Part shown: positions 48,578 to 57,316 of the stretch, one piece after another | Numbering within the stretch: position 1 is the first letter of the stretch | Layout of the letters: every line of letters begins with the position of its first letter | NCBI RefSeq assembly: GCF_026283925.1 | Contig: NZ_JAPDPF010000006.1 | Location: forward strand, 238,049 to 302,048 | Length of the DNA: 64,000 nucleotides | Direction: 5' to 3' | Source of the DNA: Dyella halodurans | GTDB lineage: Bacteria > Pseudomonadota > Gammaproteobacteria > Xanthomonadales > Rhodanobacteraceae | Notes under the pieces: generated by a model | Databases searched by the model: none | Told to the model about the DNA's origin: nothing | The model's input: the letters and a program-made list of their open reading frames with translations, nothing else | Translations under genes and position numbers: made by a program

Positions 48578-51226
48578 TCAGCTGCCGTTCTTCGACAACC
48601 ACTCGTCCACCGCCGGCAACCGTTCGTTGCGCACCATCATGCGGTACTTGATATTGGCCACCGCTGTCTCGGCGTCGCGGCGCGAGGTGGCGGCGACGTA
48701 CTTGGCGGCATAGTCGTTGATCTTGTCGACCATGGCGGCATCGAACGAGTTGGTACCCAGGGACGGGTAGTAGCCGCTTCGGGAGGGGCCGTCGAGCAGC
48801 TTGTCGACCTGTTCCCGATGGGCTAGAGCGAAGTCGAAAGCCAGTTCCGGATGCAGGCGCGACACCATGTCGATCATGCCTGCGCTGTTGGTCGCGCCCG
48901 GCTCATCACTGAGCGCCAGATCCAGTGCCCGCTTGGCCAGGGCTGTGTCCTCGGTCGAGGCAAGCTGGGCGTACAGGTTGTCCTTCACCAGCGGGGTCCG
49001 CTCGGCCTTGGCCGCGGCATGCAGCTGATCCCAGGTAGCAGCGTCGGCGTGGCCGGCGACCACCGCGAGGATGGTCTTGCGCAGCTCGGCCGGCACAGCC
49101 CTGGCATCGGTAGCCTGCGCCGCGTAGCGGCGACGCGCCTCGGCGATGACTTCGTTGTCGCCCAGAGTGGACAACACGCCGATCAGGTGGCTGCGCAGGA
49201 TGGTGGTCGGCACGCTTTCGTTCGGCTTCGCTTCCCAGCCGACGCGCGCGAACACTGGCGACAGTCGTTTGGTGGCGAAGGCGCGGAATGCCTGCTGCCG
49301 TCTCGCATCGCCACGGTAATAGTCGTCGAGCGCGGCGAATCTGCCAGCCACTTCGTCCCAGATCTGCGGGTCTGCGTCGACCGAGGTGGCCTTGGCGAGG
49401 TCTAGAAAGTCCGATACCGGCTGCAGGCCGGCCATGCCCAGTGCCCAGGTATCACCCATCACGCCAAGCTGGTCGATCGGCGCGAGCCTGGCGAAGCTGC
49501 CGGCGATCGCCGCCTCCTGCGTCGATGAATAGAGCGTGCGGTAGTAACCGCTCTGCCCCGCATTCACCAGCACCGGGCCGCAGCCCGGCACCGTCAGCGT
49601 CGCCGTGCCGTCCACCAGGGCGCTCACCGGCTTGCCGCCGATGCTCTGCGCGACCACGGGCACATGCCAGCGCAACGGCTGCTTCTCCGGACGATCCTTG
49701 GTGAACTCGCCCTGGCTGAGCTTGAGCGTGACCGCGTGGTTGACGCACTCGCCCGGCTCCACGCGAATCAGCGGAACGCCCGGCTGCAACGTGAAGTCGT
49801 GCGCGACGGTGCTGACGTGCTTGCCCGGCGCCGCCGCATCCATCGCCTGCCACAGATCATCCGACACGGAATTGCCGTAGGCATGGGCCTTGATGTAGTT
49901 GCGCACGCCAGTGCGCCAGTTCTCGGGGCCGACATAGGCTTCCAGCATGCGGATCACCGACCTGCCCTTCAAATAGGTGATGACATCGAAAGCCTGGCTG
50001 GCCTGCTCTACGGTCGCCACGTGTTGCACCACCGGGTGGGTGGTGACCACGGCATCGCGCGCCATGGCTCGCTCGCGCGCGGCCACGGCGTCAAGTCGGG
50101 TGTTCCACTCCGGGTGCAGGCGATCGGTGGTGCGCGAGGCCATCCACGAAGCGAAGCCTTCGTTGAGCCACAGGTCGTCCCACCAACGCATGGTGACCAG
50201 GTCGCCGAACCACTGGTGGGCCATTTCGTGCGCGGCGACACTGAATACCCACTGCTTGTCCGACTGGGTGGAGATCGACGGATCGAGCAGCAGCGAGTAT
50301 TCGAAGGTATAGATCGCGCCCCAGTTCTCCATCGCCGAGAAGAACTGGCTGCTGCCCGGCGAGGCGATGTTGTCGAGCTTGGGCAACGGATACGGCACAC
50401 CGAAGTAGTCGTTGTATTCCTTCAGCACCGCCTTGCCCGATTCCAGCGTGAAGGCAGCCTGCGAACTCAGGCCCTTCTGGGTGACCACGCCGATCTCCAC
50501 GCCGTCGGACGTTGTGGTGATGCGGTCGAACTCACCGGTGCCGAAGAACAGCAGGTAGGTCGACATCTTCGGCGAGGTCTTGAAGGTGATGTGCGAGAGG
50601 CCGTTGCCGGCGTCGGTCTTCGAGGCCACCGGCATGTTGCTCACCGCCATGTCGCCGGAGGGAACCGTCACATCCAGATCGAAGGTGGCTTTGTAGTTCG
50701 GCTCGTCCCAGGAGGGGATGAAGCGGCGAGCGTCCGAGTTCTCGAACTGCGTATACAGCGCGCGCTTCTTGCCGGCCTTGCTGTCGTAGTCGATGGCGAA
50801 CAGCCCGTTGGGCTGGGTGGCGATCTTGCCCCTATAGCTCATCGACAGCTGGTACTTGCCCCTGGCGAGCGGCTTGTCAAAGGTGAAGGTCACCGTCTGG
50901 GCGTCGTTGTCGGTGCTGACCTTGGGCAGCATGGCGACGGCGCTCTTTTCAGCAGTCAGCTGCGCCTTGCTGAAGCTCAGGTCGAGGGCATTGAGGGTAA
51001 TCGTGCTGGTAGGCGCGAGCACCTCCACGTCCACCGTCACCTTGCCATCGAAGCTCAGCGAGGACGGGTGCGGGCTGATCGACACCGCGTAGTGCGAAGG
51101 GCGCACCGCGCGTGGCAGCTGGGTGGTGGTCTGCGCCATCGGCGCGGCGTTGGCAGCCAGGGCTGTGCTGGTGAAAGCCACGCCAGTCAGTGCCAGCACG
51201 ATGGCGGAAACCAGGCGAGTACGCAT
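48578..51226 (-). CDS. Exported M1 family aminopeptidase
   Basis: A zinc aminopeptidase of the M1 family, 882 residues with a signal peptide (MRTRLVSAIVLALTGVAFTS then TALAANA). The substrate-binding AMENWGAI is near residue 290 and the zinc motif HEMAHQWFGD is near residue 325, with the third ligand Glu in LWLNEGFA. A C-terminal ERAP-like helical domain completes it. ATG at 51226 has GGAGGG upstream and is preferred over an open frame that runs 17 codons further. Exported M1 enzymes of this size are common in Xanthomonadales and probably process peptides in the periplasm. Confidence 0.92.
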   Translation of the reverse strand: MRTRLVSAIVLALTGVAFTSTALAANAAPMAQTTTQLPRAVRPSHYAVSISPHPSSLSFDGKVTVDVEVLAPTSTITLNALDLSFSKAQLTAEKSAVAMLPKVSTDNDAQTVTFTFDKPLARGKYQLSMSYRGKIATQPNGLFAIDYDSKAGKKRALYTQFENSDARRFIPSWDEPNYKATFDLDVTVPSGDMAVSNMPVASKTDAGNGLSHITFKTSPKMSTYLLFFGTGEFDRITTTSDGVEIGVVTQKGLSSQAAFTLESGKAVLKEYNDYFGVPYPLPKLDNIASPGSSQFFSAMENWGAIYTFEYSLLLDPSISTQSDKQWVFSVAAHEMAHQWFGDLVTMRWWDDLWLNEGFASWMASRTTDRLHPEWNTRLDAVAARERAMARDAVVTTHPVVQHVATVEQASQAFDVITYLKGRSVIRMLEAYVGPENWRTGVRNYIKAHAYGNSVSDDLWQAMDAAAPGKHVSTVAHDFTLQPGVPLIRVEPGECVNHAVTLKLSQGEFTKDRPEKQPLRWHVPVVAQSIGGKPVSALVDGTATLTVPGCGPVLVNAGQSGYYRTLYSSTQEAAIAGSFARLAPIDQLGVMGDTWALGMAGLQPVSDFLDLAKATSVDADPQIWDEVAGRFAALDDYYRGDARRQQAFRAFATKRLSPVFARVGWEAKPNESVPTTILRSHLIGVLSTLGDNEVIAEARRRYAAQATDARAVPAELRKTILAVVAGHADAATWDQLHAAAKAERTPLVKDNLYAQLASTEDTALAKRALDLALSDEPGATNSAGMIDMVSRLHPELAFDFALAHREQVDKLLDGPSRSGYYPSLGTNSFDAAMVDKINDYAAKYVAATSRRDAETAVANIKYRMMVRNERLPAVDEWLSKNGS

Positions 51227-51480
51227 GTTGCAGTCCCTCCGTGAGGAGCCAGGGTCGGCCCAATGGGCGCAAAGCATTGCGATAGTGAGGCATGGCCATG
51301 ACCGCTCAATATGGCGGAAGACATAGCCAGGGATCCGGGCGGAAGATCAGTCGGTGCACGACGCCCGGCTGGGTGCATCGCCCTCTACGGCCCCGCCTCG
51401 GCGCGACCGGACTAGGCCAGCAGCCCGTCACCGACCCGTTATGAGCCCCATGCTTGCCAAAACCGGGGGAACAAATCCAA

Positions 51481-51519
51481 GGTCAGAGTGCAGTTATTTC
51501 AGAAAAGCGCACTCTGACC
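51481..51519. repeat. GGTCAGAGTGC hairpin, copy 1
   Basis: A perfect 11-bp inverted repeat GGTCAGAGTGC/GCACTCTGACC around 17 nt. The same arms recur at 52208-52245. Hairpins of this kind are, to my recollection, common REP-like elements of Xanthomonadales. Confidence 0.7.
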
Positions 51520-51523
51520 TCGG

Positions 51524-51541
51524 TTTGGGTTGGATGCGGAC
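51524..51541 (+). repeat. GGGTCG hairpin repeat, right half only
   Basis: TTTGGGTTGGATGCGGAC matches core and right arm; the left arm is lost. It directly follows the first GGTCAGAGTGC hairpin. Confidence 0.45.
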
Positions 51542-51592
51542 ACTTCAGCTAACCACGAGTCATGCCACGAGCAACGCGCAGTGAAGCGTCCG

Positions 51593-52018
51593 TCAGGGCA
51601 ATTCCTGGTGTTGCGGAAGATTGTCGTTGATCGTGTACCACGACGCCTTTGAGCCGACAAAAATGTGTGCGGTCGGCCGTATCGATGGCGTGTCGACCAG
51701 GGTGCCGAAGGTGACATGCACGTATTGACCGTCGCGAACCAAGGAATAGAGAAGGGATCCACATCGTTTGCAGCGCGCGTCATGCCCGTCTTCATCACCA
51801 AAGATTTGCAGCGACTTGTCACCCTCGATGACGCTCAACTTGCTCCGTTTGATACCTGCGAAAGGCTTGAAAGCGGAACCGGTCGCCTTTCTGCATTGCG
51901 AGCAGTGGCAGTTCAGGGCATAGAGGAAGCTGTCCTCCACGCGATAACGGATGTCACCGCACAAACACTCGCCCAATAGCATCCGGCTCGAACTCGTTTC
52001 ATGAGGGCCCAGGTTCAT
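51593..52018 (-). CDS. GFA (glutathione-dependent formaldehyde-activating) family protein
   Basis: A small zinc-binding protein of the GFA/Mss4-like fold, 141 residues. The zinc ligands are in GECLCGDIRY (residues about 17-26), NCHCSQCRKATGS and CKRCGSLLYSL. Most such proteins are not true formaldehyde enzymes, so a catalytic role is open. ATG at 52018 has AGGGAA about 8 bp upstream. It is followed downstream by repeat elements and preceded by the 52063 hairpin copy. Confidence 0.85.
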   Translation of the reverse strand: MNLGPHETSSSRMLLGECLCGDIRYRVEDSFLYALNCHCSQCRKATGSAFKPFAGIKRSKLSVIEGDKSLQIFGDEDGHDARCKRCGSLLYSLVRDGQYVHVTFGTLVDTPSIRPTAHIFVGSKASWYTINDNLPQHQELP

Positions 52019-52062
52019 GCGCTTTTCCCTGATGCTAGAGCGTTCAACCAATTTGTTGGAGC

Positions 52063-52086
52063 GTCGGTTTCGGGTTGGAACCGGAC
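52063..52086 (+). repeat. GGGTCG hairpin repeat, variant at start of the duplicated segment
   Basis: GTCGGTT-TCGGGTTGGA-ACCGGAC; arms altered but still largely paired. It opens a 136-bp segment duplicated at 54344-54480. Confidence 0.55.
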
Positions 52087-52198
52087 GTTGGCTGACTATC
52101 CAGCCAGGAATGTCTAAGGGCAGTCATGAGGACCCAATGCTTACCGGCTGACAGCGCAACGCGTTCGCACCACGCCTACCAGCTCAACCGCACGCCTC
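52087..52198 (-). pseudogene. Relic of an autotransporter gene 3' end plus its downstream flank
   Basis: With 52063-52086 this segment is a degenerate copy of 54344-54480. The last 31 bp are identical, and they include the final six codons (GVRLSW) and stop of the autotransporter at 54458. The remainder matches its downstream flank with scattered differences. No gene body precedes it, so it is a leftover of recombination between tandem copies. Confidence 0.6.
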
Positions 52199-52207
52199 AG
52201 AAGCCCG

Positions 52208-52245
52208 GGTCAGAGCGCAGCTTTTGAATTGACTGCACTCTGACC
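52208..52245. repeat. GGTCAGAGTGC hairpin, copy 2
   Basis: Arms GGTCAGAGCGCAG (52208-52220) and CTGCACTCTGACC (52233-52245) pair except for one G-T-type site. It lies 35 bp beyond the hydrolase stop and probably also acts as its terminator. Confidence 0.65.
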
Positions 52246-52279
52246 TCGGACTTGGACGCCGCCTCTGCAGGCCCTCGGC

Positions 52280-53209
52280 TCACTTGACCGTTTCAAGCCA
52301 CTGCAGCACGGCGTGAGAGAGCTCCGTTCGCTTGTCCGAATACGCGTGGTCCGTCGCCAGGTGCAGCTCGCTCACGCGAGTGTCACCCGCTTGGCGAAGC
52401 GCGTTGCTAAAGGCATCGTCGAGAGGCGCCAGTCCGTCGTCCGAAGTCACTACAAAGACGGGACGATCCTTGACAGCCCCGACCTTTGAGGGAAACCGCC
52501 AGGCAGGCGCATGCTCGGACAACTCGCGCGCCAAACCATCCGGGGTGCATCCGCTTAGCGGGGCCATGCCTTCGCCGGCCAGTGACACGCTCATTTGGCT
52601 GAGGGCAGCGGCCCTCGACGCCTTCGACTGCAGATGTTCCAGCTCGCCCACCATGTCGGCCCCGGAGATCATCGCCACACCCCTGATGGCAGGGTCCGCC
52701 GAAGCTCCCTGGAGGGCCATGAAGCCGCCCATGCTGTGACCCACGAGTACGATGCGTGAGGGATCAAGTCGCAAGCGCTTGGCGTTTTCGGGCTCGCGGA
52801 GATAGGCAACGGCCGACGCCACGTCGTCGATGCTGTGCGAGAAGGAGAAACCTCCCGGCGAACCCCACGAGCCGCGATAGTTGAAGTAGGCCACGTCCCA
52901 CCCGGCGCGCCGCATGTCCTGTGCAAGGTCCAGGTTGCGCTCGTTTCCGGGAAAGCCGTGCAAGAGGATCACCACCGGATGCGGCCCGGCACCGCCCGCC
53001 ACGTAGGCCAAGGCATTCATCAGCGATCCGTGGCTGGGGATCTGCATGGTCTCCAACGATGGCTTCGCCTCGCCCTCCGCCTTGGCGGGGCCGGCGACCT
53101 TAGGCCTGACATCGTCGGCTGCCGGCGCACCCACAGCGTGGGCTGGATCAAGCATCAGGCATAGCAACAGGCAAGCCGAAACCCATGCGGATGCTATAGA
53201 AATCTTCAT
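52280..53209 (-). CDS. Exported alpha/beta hydrolase
   Basis: A 309-residue alpha/beta-hydrolase fold protein with a signal peptide (residues 1-25, ACLLLCLMLDPAHAVGA). The oxyanion-hole motif LLHGFPGNER is near residue 83 and the nucleophile elbow GHSMGG near residue 158. The catalytic Asp lies in TSDDGLAPLDDAF and the His in ATDHAYSD. It resembles dienelactone hydrolase or peptidase-like enzymes of the family; substrate unknown. Confidence 0.85.
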   Translation of the reverse strand: MKISIASAWVSACLLLCLMLDPAHAVGAPAADDVRPKVAGPAKAEGEAKPSLETMQIPSHGSLMNALAYVAGGAGPHPVVILLHGFPGNERNLDLAQDMRRAGWDVAYFNYRGSWGSPGGFSFSHSIDDVASAVAYLREPENAKRLRLDPSRIVLVGHSMGGFMALQGASADPAIRGVAMISGADMVGELEHLQSKASRAAALSQMSVSLAGEGMAPLSGCTPDGLARELSEHAPAWRFPSKVGAVKDRPVFVVTSDDGLAPLDDAFSNALRQAGDTRVSELHLATDHAYSDKRTELSHAVLQWLETVK

Positions 53210-53476
53210 ATTTTCCCCTGGATGAAATTCCTGGAACCGGCGAGCGGCGGCCGATGCCAGACATTGTGGTGGAAGCCCGATGGACGAAAGACTCCCTACG
53301 CTCCGGCACAGGTTATATGGTCGAAGCGCTCGAGGTCTGTCATGGGTCGAAACCAGGCCACCTCATGGCTCGTTGCCGCCCAGCATCACCGCAACGTGGG
53401 TACGGCGCCCCTGGACATAGGAGGCGCAGAAGATCAAATGCACTGAACTGCCTCAGCGCCCTTTGTTGACCTATTT

Positions 53477-54223
53477 CTACAGCGAGGCCGATGCACCACT
53501 CAACGCTTCGATGCTTGTGCGCGCCTTCCACTTAACCACATTGACGCCCTTGATTAGCAGCCATAGGCAAAATGTCGATTCACCGATAAGTGCCGGAATC
53601 AGAATGCCGGGCGTGATTACATTGGCAAAGGTCGGAGCAAGCAACGCGGCGAAGCAGGCGATCAAGTAGCACAGGCCGGCAAGTTGCATCAGCAGACCGA
53701 CCAACCTTGGGAGATAACCCGATTTGAAAATCAAATAGCCATCCACCAGGCAGCTGAAGCCAAAGAATATCAAGGCGATATTGAATGCGATGTCGTGCAG
53801 GACCAGCGAGAGATGAGCAAGGGATTGCGCCTGGAGAGGGTCGAATGCACCCGGGTGATTGGCGCTTGCCAGGATGGGCATGACGGCAAGAAGAAATAAT
53901 TTGCTGACGGACTCGACAGACAGCGATACCAGCACCAGGAACACAGAGAGCAGCACGAGCTGCCTGTTCACTGGCCTGAGCAAGAGATAGAAGATCCAGG
54001 CCTGTGCAACAGCCAATACGGGCACGAGCAGATTACCGGCCACACTGAGGTTCCATAGACCCGGTGAAGCCATGATGTTGTGGGCCGTGGCTGCAGCGTC
54101 ACCGGCCACAATCACGCGGTTCATAACCACGCCCTCGGCGAAGCCACCAAACACGATGATGAACAGGTAGAGCAAGCCGCCAGTTCGTGCATACAGCTGT
54201 GGCGAGGTCTCGATTGTTGTCAT
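53477..54223 (-). CDS. DUF4386 family membrane protein
   Basis: A polytopic membrane protein of 248 residues with the DUF4386 pattern: GGLLYLFIIVFGGFAEG near residue 14, six or seven helices, and the characteristic HDIAFNIALIFFGFSCLVDGYLIFKSGYLPR near residue 140. ATG at 54223 begins MTTIETSPQLYARTGG, the typical start of this family. Function unknown; such proteins are frequent in accessory regions. The stop region is free of repeats. Confidence 0.85.
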   Translation of the reverse strand: MTTIETSPQLYARTGGLLYLFIIVFGGFAEGVVMNRVIVAGDAAATAHNIMASPGLWNLSVAGNLLVPVLAVAQAWIFYLLLRPVNRQLVLLSVFLVLVSLSVESVSKLFLLAVMPILASANHPGAFDPLQAQSLAHLSLVLHDIAFNIALIFFGFSCLVDGYLIFKSGYLPRLVGLLMQLAGLCYLIACFAALLAPTFANVITPGILIPALIGESTFCLWLLIKGVNVVKWKARTSIEALSGASASL

Positions 54224-54343
54224 TGCACGGCTTCCTTGGTTGGCAGATACAGATTCGCATTCCCGCGCTTCTTCTGGACAGCGGAGACGGCCGCTATCAC
54301 GCACTGGAACCCTGAGTTTTCTTCGGTAGTGCGAATGGAGAGT

Positions 54344-54367
54344 GTCAGCTTAGGGTCGGAATCGGAC
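54344..54367 (+). repeat. GGGTCG hairpin repeat, copy in the intact duplicated segment
   Basis: GTCAGCT-TAGGGTCGGA-ATCGGAC. It begins the 137-bp segment 54344-54480 whose other copy is at 52063-52198, and lies 120 bp upstream of the DUF4386 start. Confidence 0.6.
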
Positions 54368-54457
54368 GCTGGCTGACCTTCCAGCTAGGACTGGCCGAGG
54401 GCAGTCATGAGGACGCGATGCCTCACCGGTGGTCAGCGCATCGAGTTCACACCACGC

Positions 54458-55657
54458 CTACCAGCTCAACCGCACGCCTCCGCTACCCCATACTCCATCC
54501 TGACGCCGATGATCCGATTCAGTGAGGGTGAACCGCGTGCCTATCTGAATGTAGAAGCCGAAGTGCCGGCGAGGATCGATCGTGGCCGTGAGGCCTGCGG
54601 CCACGTCGATGCGGGTGATCTGCTGTTGCACCGGCACCTGGACGATGCCCGCGTAGGTCGTCGTCACCTCGCCACTCCAATCCCGCCAGACGTTGGTTCG
54701 CAGGAAAGGCTGATAGACGCTCCCGCCTTCCTCGGCGATGGTCCACTGTCCGCGCACCCCCAGTCGGCCACTGACTCCGGAGCTGCTACCCAGGTCGACA
54801 TCAGTCAACCCGTCGTTCTTTGATCCAAAACTCGTGTGCTGCCATACGAATTGCGCTTGGGGCTCAAGGATAAACGGTGCTCCAAGCTCGAAGGCGAACG
54901 GATAGCCCGCTTCCAACGAGGCCACGTACCCCTCACCCGAAATGGGCAGATAGGCGTGCGCGGCACTGGCGTGGCCGCTGTAGTGCGTGCCCTGGAGCAC
55001 GGCGTCGGTGTACCAGCCTCCCGCGCCCATGTGTGTCCAATACGCGCCTCCGCCATACCCGTCGAGTCTCGTCGTTCCCGCGGGTTCGTTCTCCTCGGCC
55101 GTCGCGCTCTGATTCGTGACCAGACCGGTGACATCGCCGCGGCTATGGGTGTAGGCGAGATACACACCCACGGCATCTCCTTGCCCGGAAGGCTGGCGAT
55201 CGCGCCATACATCCACGCCCGCCTGGATGCCGAGCAGGTCGCCTTTGACCTCGGGGTCAGTCAGGGCGCGGTAGTGGTTATCGACTTGCTCGCCCATCAC
55301 CCGAACCCAGCCGCTGGGCGGGGTCCACCAACCGGCGGTCCCGTCCATGCCAATGGATGGGGAGAGCGTGTTGCCCACGCGCTCGTTGAGTGTGCCCAGG
55401 GAAGCCATGCCCATCTGACGGGCCAGGGGCTGGATGACGCCGTAGGTGGTCACCTCCGGGCCCGCGTTGGAGATGACCTGGGCGCGGACTGCCACGCTGA
55501 ACCCCAACGCGAGCACGATGGCCAGGCCGGTCCTGCCCAACATCCTTGGTGTCGCCCGTGCGCACGTGCCAGATGCACCGAACCAGGAGCGCGCAGCATG
55601 CCTCTCTAGCCAGAGGCTGGTTGCGCGTGTCGCAGGATTGCCATTGGCAAGGCGCAT
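54458..55657 (-). CDS. Autotransporter beta-domain protein with almost no passenger
   Basis: An outer-membrane autotransporter barrel of 399 residues. After a long N-terminus (signal helix MLGRTGLAIVLALGFSVAVR at about residues 39-58) only about 75 residues precede the translocator-like barrel, which is rich in aromatic strands (GYGGGAYWTHMGAGGWYTDAVL, LEPQAQFVWQHTSFG) and ends GVRLSW. Usual autotransporters carry long passengers, so this is a barrel-only or truncated form. GGGGAGGGG upstream supports ATG at 55657; ATG at 55543 is the alternative. Its 3' end is duplicated at 52.1 kb. Confidence 0.75.
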   Translation of the reverse strand: MRLANGNPATRATSLWLERHAARSWFGASGTCARATPRMLGRTGLAIVLALGFSVAVRAQVISNAGPEVTTYGVIQPLARQMGMASLGTLNERVGNTLSPSIGMDGTAGWWTPPSGWVRVMGEQVDNHYRALTDPEVKGDLLGIQAGVDVWRDRQPSGQGDAVGVYLAYTHSRGDVTGLVTNQSATAEENEPAGTTRLDGYGGGAYWTHMGAGGWYTDAVLQGTHYSGHASAAHAYLPISGEGYVASLEAGYPFAFELGAPFILEPQAQFVWQHTSFGSKNDGLTDVDLGSSSGVSGRLGVRGQWTIAEEGGSVYQPFLRTNVWRDWSGEVTTTYAGIVQVPVQQQITRIDVAAGLTATIDPRRHFGFYIQIGTRFTLTESDHRRQDGVWGSGGVRLSW

Positions 55658-56003
55658 GGCCCCTCCCCCGGCAAAGACGCCAGATTCAAACCCCTCTTAG
55701 GATTACGCCCGACGCCGTCTACACAACGTGAGCCATGCAGCGATGCAAGCGTTGCCCGGCCCCGAGCCTTTGTAGAAGCCCAGTCGGCGCGCCCCGAAAA
55801 GCCTCGCTACTAAGGCGTCCATGAGCGGGTGAATCCGCAGTCGCAAGCGGACGGTCAGCGTATGGCTACCTCAGCAGCCGCGAGCAAGATGGTCTTCAGC
55901 TCAAGTGAAAGGCTTGAGCGAACAGAGGGAGCACCCAACGCCCGCCCAGGCATTTCGACGCCACTCCGCGGTTGCGTGTCTCGAGTGCAAGGTATGGATA
56001 GCG
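55658..56003. other. Gene-free stretch with a repeat remnant
   Basis: About 346 bp between the autotransporter start and the MBL stop. A right-half remnant of the GGGTCG hairpin (GTCGCAAGCGGAC) is at 55840-55852. Nothing else was recognised. Confidence 0.4.
55840..55852 (+). repeat. GGGTCG hairpin repeat, right-half remnant
   Basis: GTCGCAAGCGGAC matches the end of the core and the right arm. The left arm is not recognisable. Confidence 0.35.
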
Positions 56004-56903
56004 CTAATCGTAAAAGGCCGGGAGCAACTTGAGCGTGTCGGTTTGCTTCTTGTCGTGGTTGATGAAGATCGTTGCCTTGTACGTGGCGATCAATCGCTTG
56101 ATTTCTTCCATCGATGCGATGGACGCCGCACGATCCGTATTAAGCGCAGGCACGACGTCGTTCTGAAGGTTTTCCGCAGAATGGGCGACGTCACCGGACA
56201 GGATGATGAAGCCGGAATTTTTCAGGTGCACCAACAGCGACTGGCTGCCCGGGGTATGCCCGGGTGTGGAGATCAGCACGACGCTGCCGTCACCGAATAC
56301 GTCGGTGTTACCGTCCAGTAGCTTCAGTTTCTTCGGTGTACCAAGGAGCTTGCGAGCCAACGCCATCAACTGGTTGACGTTGTCGTTGGGTCCGTTATTG
56401 GAATGGATCCAGTTGTATTCGGCCCGCTGGATCAAGACCGTCGCCTCAGGGAACAAGTCGACATTGCCTATATGGTCTCCATGCGTGTGAGATACGGCGA
56501 CGTAAGTGATATCGCCGGGTTTCAAGCCAATCTCGGCAAGCTGGCTGGTCAATGATTTGTCCAGGTGATACACAATCAACTTAGGCAGTGTCGACCAGCC
56601 GCGTGGATCGTTGAGCGTAGCCTCGGGAACACCCGTGTCCCAGAGCAACCATTCACCCCCGTGCTTGATCAGCCAGCAAGTAGAAGAGAATTCAATGCTG
56701 CGTCCGACGTTTTTTCCCGGAGTCCATACCGATTCGTCGTTCGCAAGCGAGTGGCCGCAATCCAATCGGTAGAGACGCTCAGTCACGCCGGCTCTCGAGG
56801 GGTCGGGTAAGGGCGAGGCGGCGCTCGCACCGGGCACGCACATCATGAGGATCAACCCGGCAGCTATCGCCAACGTGGCCGTTATCTTCGCTTGTCTCAC
56901 CAT
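56004..56903 (-). CDS. Exported metallo-beta-lactamase-fold hydrolase (lactonase-like)
   Basis: A 299-residue MBL-fold protein with a signal peptide (residues 1-28, LAIAAGLILMMCVPGASA). The metal motif SHTHGDHIGN (HxHxDH) is near residue 145. The remaining ligands fit H in STPGHTPGSQSL and D in LSGDVAH, then a late His in FINHD. This pattern resembles N-acyl-homoserine-lactone lactonases (AttM/AiiA type), but related hydrolases share it. ATG at 56903 has GAGGA 8-9 bp upstream. Substrate unproven. Confidence 0.85.
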   Translation of the reverse strand: MVRQAKITATLAIAAGLILMMCVPGASAASPLPDPSRAGVTERLYRLDCGHSLANDESVWTPGKNVGRSIEFSSTCWLIKHGGEWLLWDTGVPEATLNDPRGWSTLPKLIVYHLDKSLTSQLAEIGLKPGDITYVAVSHTHGDHIGNVDLFPEATVLIQRAEYNWIHSNNGPNDNVNQLMALARKLLGTPKKLKLLDGNTDVFGDGSVVLISTPGHTPGSQSLLVHLKNSGFIILSGDVAHSAENLQNDVVPALNTDRAASIASMEEIKRLIATYKATIFINHDKKQTDTLKLLPAFYD

Positions 56904-57316
56904 GACTGCTTCCTCGTCGAATCGAAAAACGCAGCGAATAGCCAACGCGACTAGCGGGCGCGCCCAGCGCCATAGCATCACAACGGATCAGATCGAACGA
57001 TCACACCTTGGTATCGGTTCGCGAACCTAGCGCGACGCAGAAGGTCATCCTACGACGCGCGATGGTCATGGTCACGATCTTGCGAGACGGGGGCCTTCCG
57101 CCGGCGAAATGTCCGCTGCGGGTTGCGGATATCGCCCACCAAGCACTCGCTAGTGCCCCTGTACGTAATCTTACCGAAATACCTTTCCGTAGCTTTCCCG
57201 TATCGGCCAGTCGTGTTCTCGGCGCAATCTACGCATATGCGCTGCATGTTGCCGGCGTACGTATCGCGCGCCGCTTAACGCGGGCGTTACGCGTCACAAA
57301 CAAAGGAGTACCGGAT
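56904..57316. other. Gene-free stretch before the OsmC gene with a partial repeat
   Basis: About 413 bp between divergent genes. A left-half copy of the GGGTCG hairpin lies at 57111-57131. The promoter of OsmC should be in the right part. An open frame reaches upstream of the OsmC start but shows no homology. Confidence 0.4.
57111..57131 (+). repeat. GGGTCG hairpin repeat, left-half copy
   Basis: GTCCGCTGCGGGTTGCGGAT: left arm and core are kept, the right arm is shifted (GCGGAT). It is similar to the copy at 45357. Confidence 0.5.

Larger units (their letters stand above)
51227..51592. other. Gene-free stretch with two repeat elements
   Basis: About 366 bp between the M1 start and the GFA stop. 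It holds the GGTCAGAGTGC hairpin (51481-51519) and half a copy of the GGGTCG hairpin (51524-51541). No gene was recognised. Confidence 0.5.
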
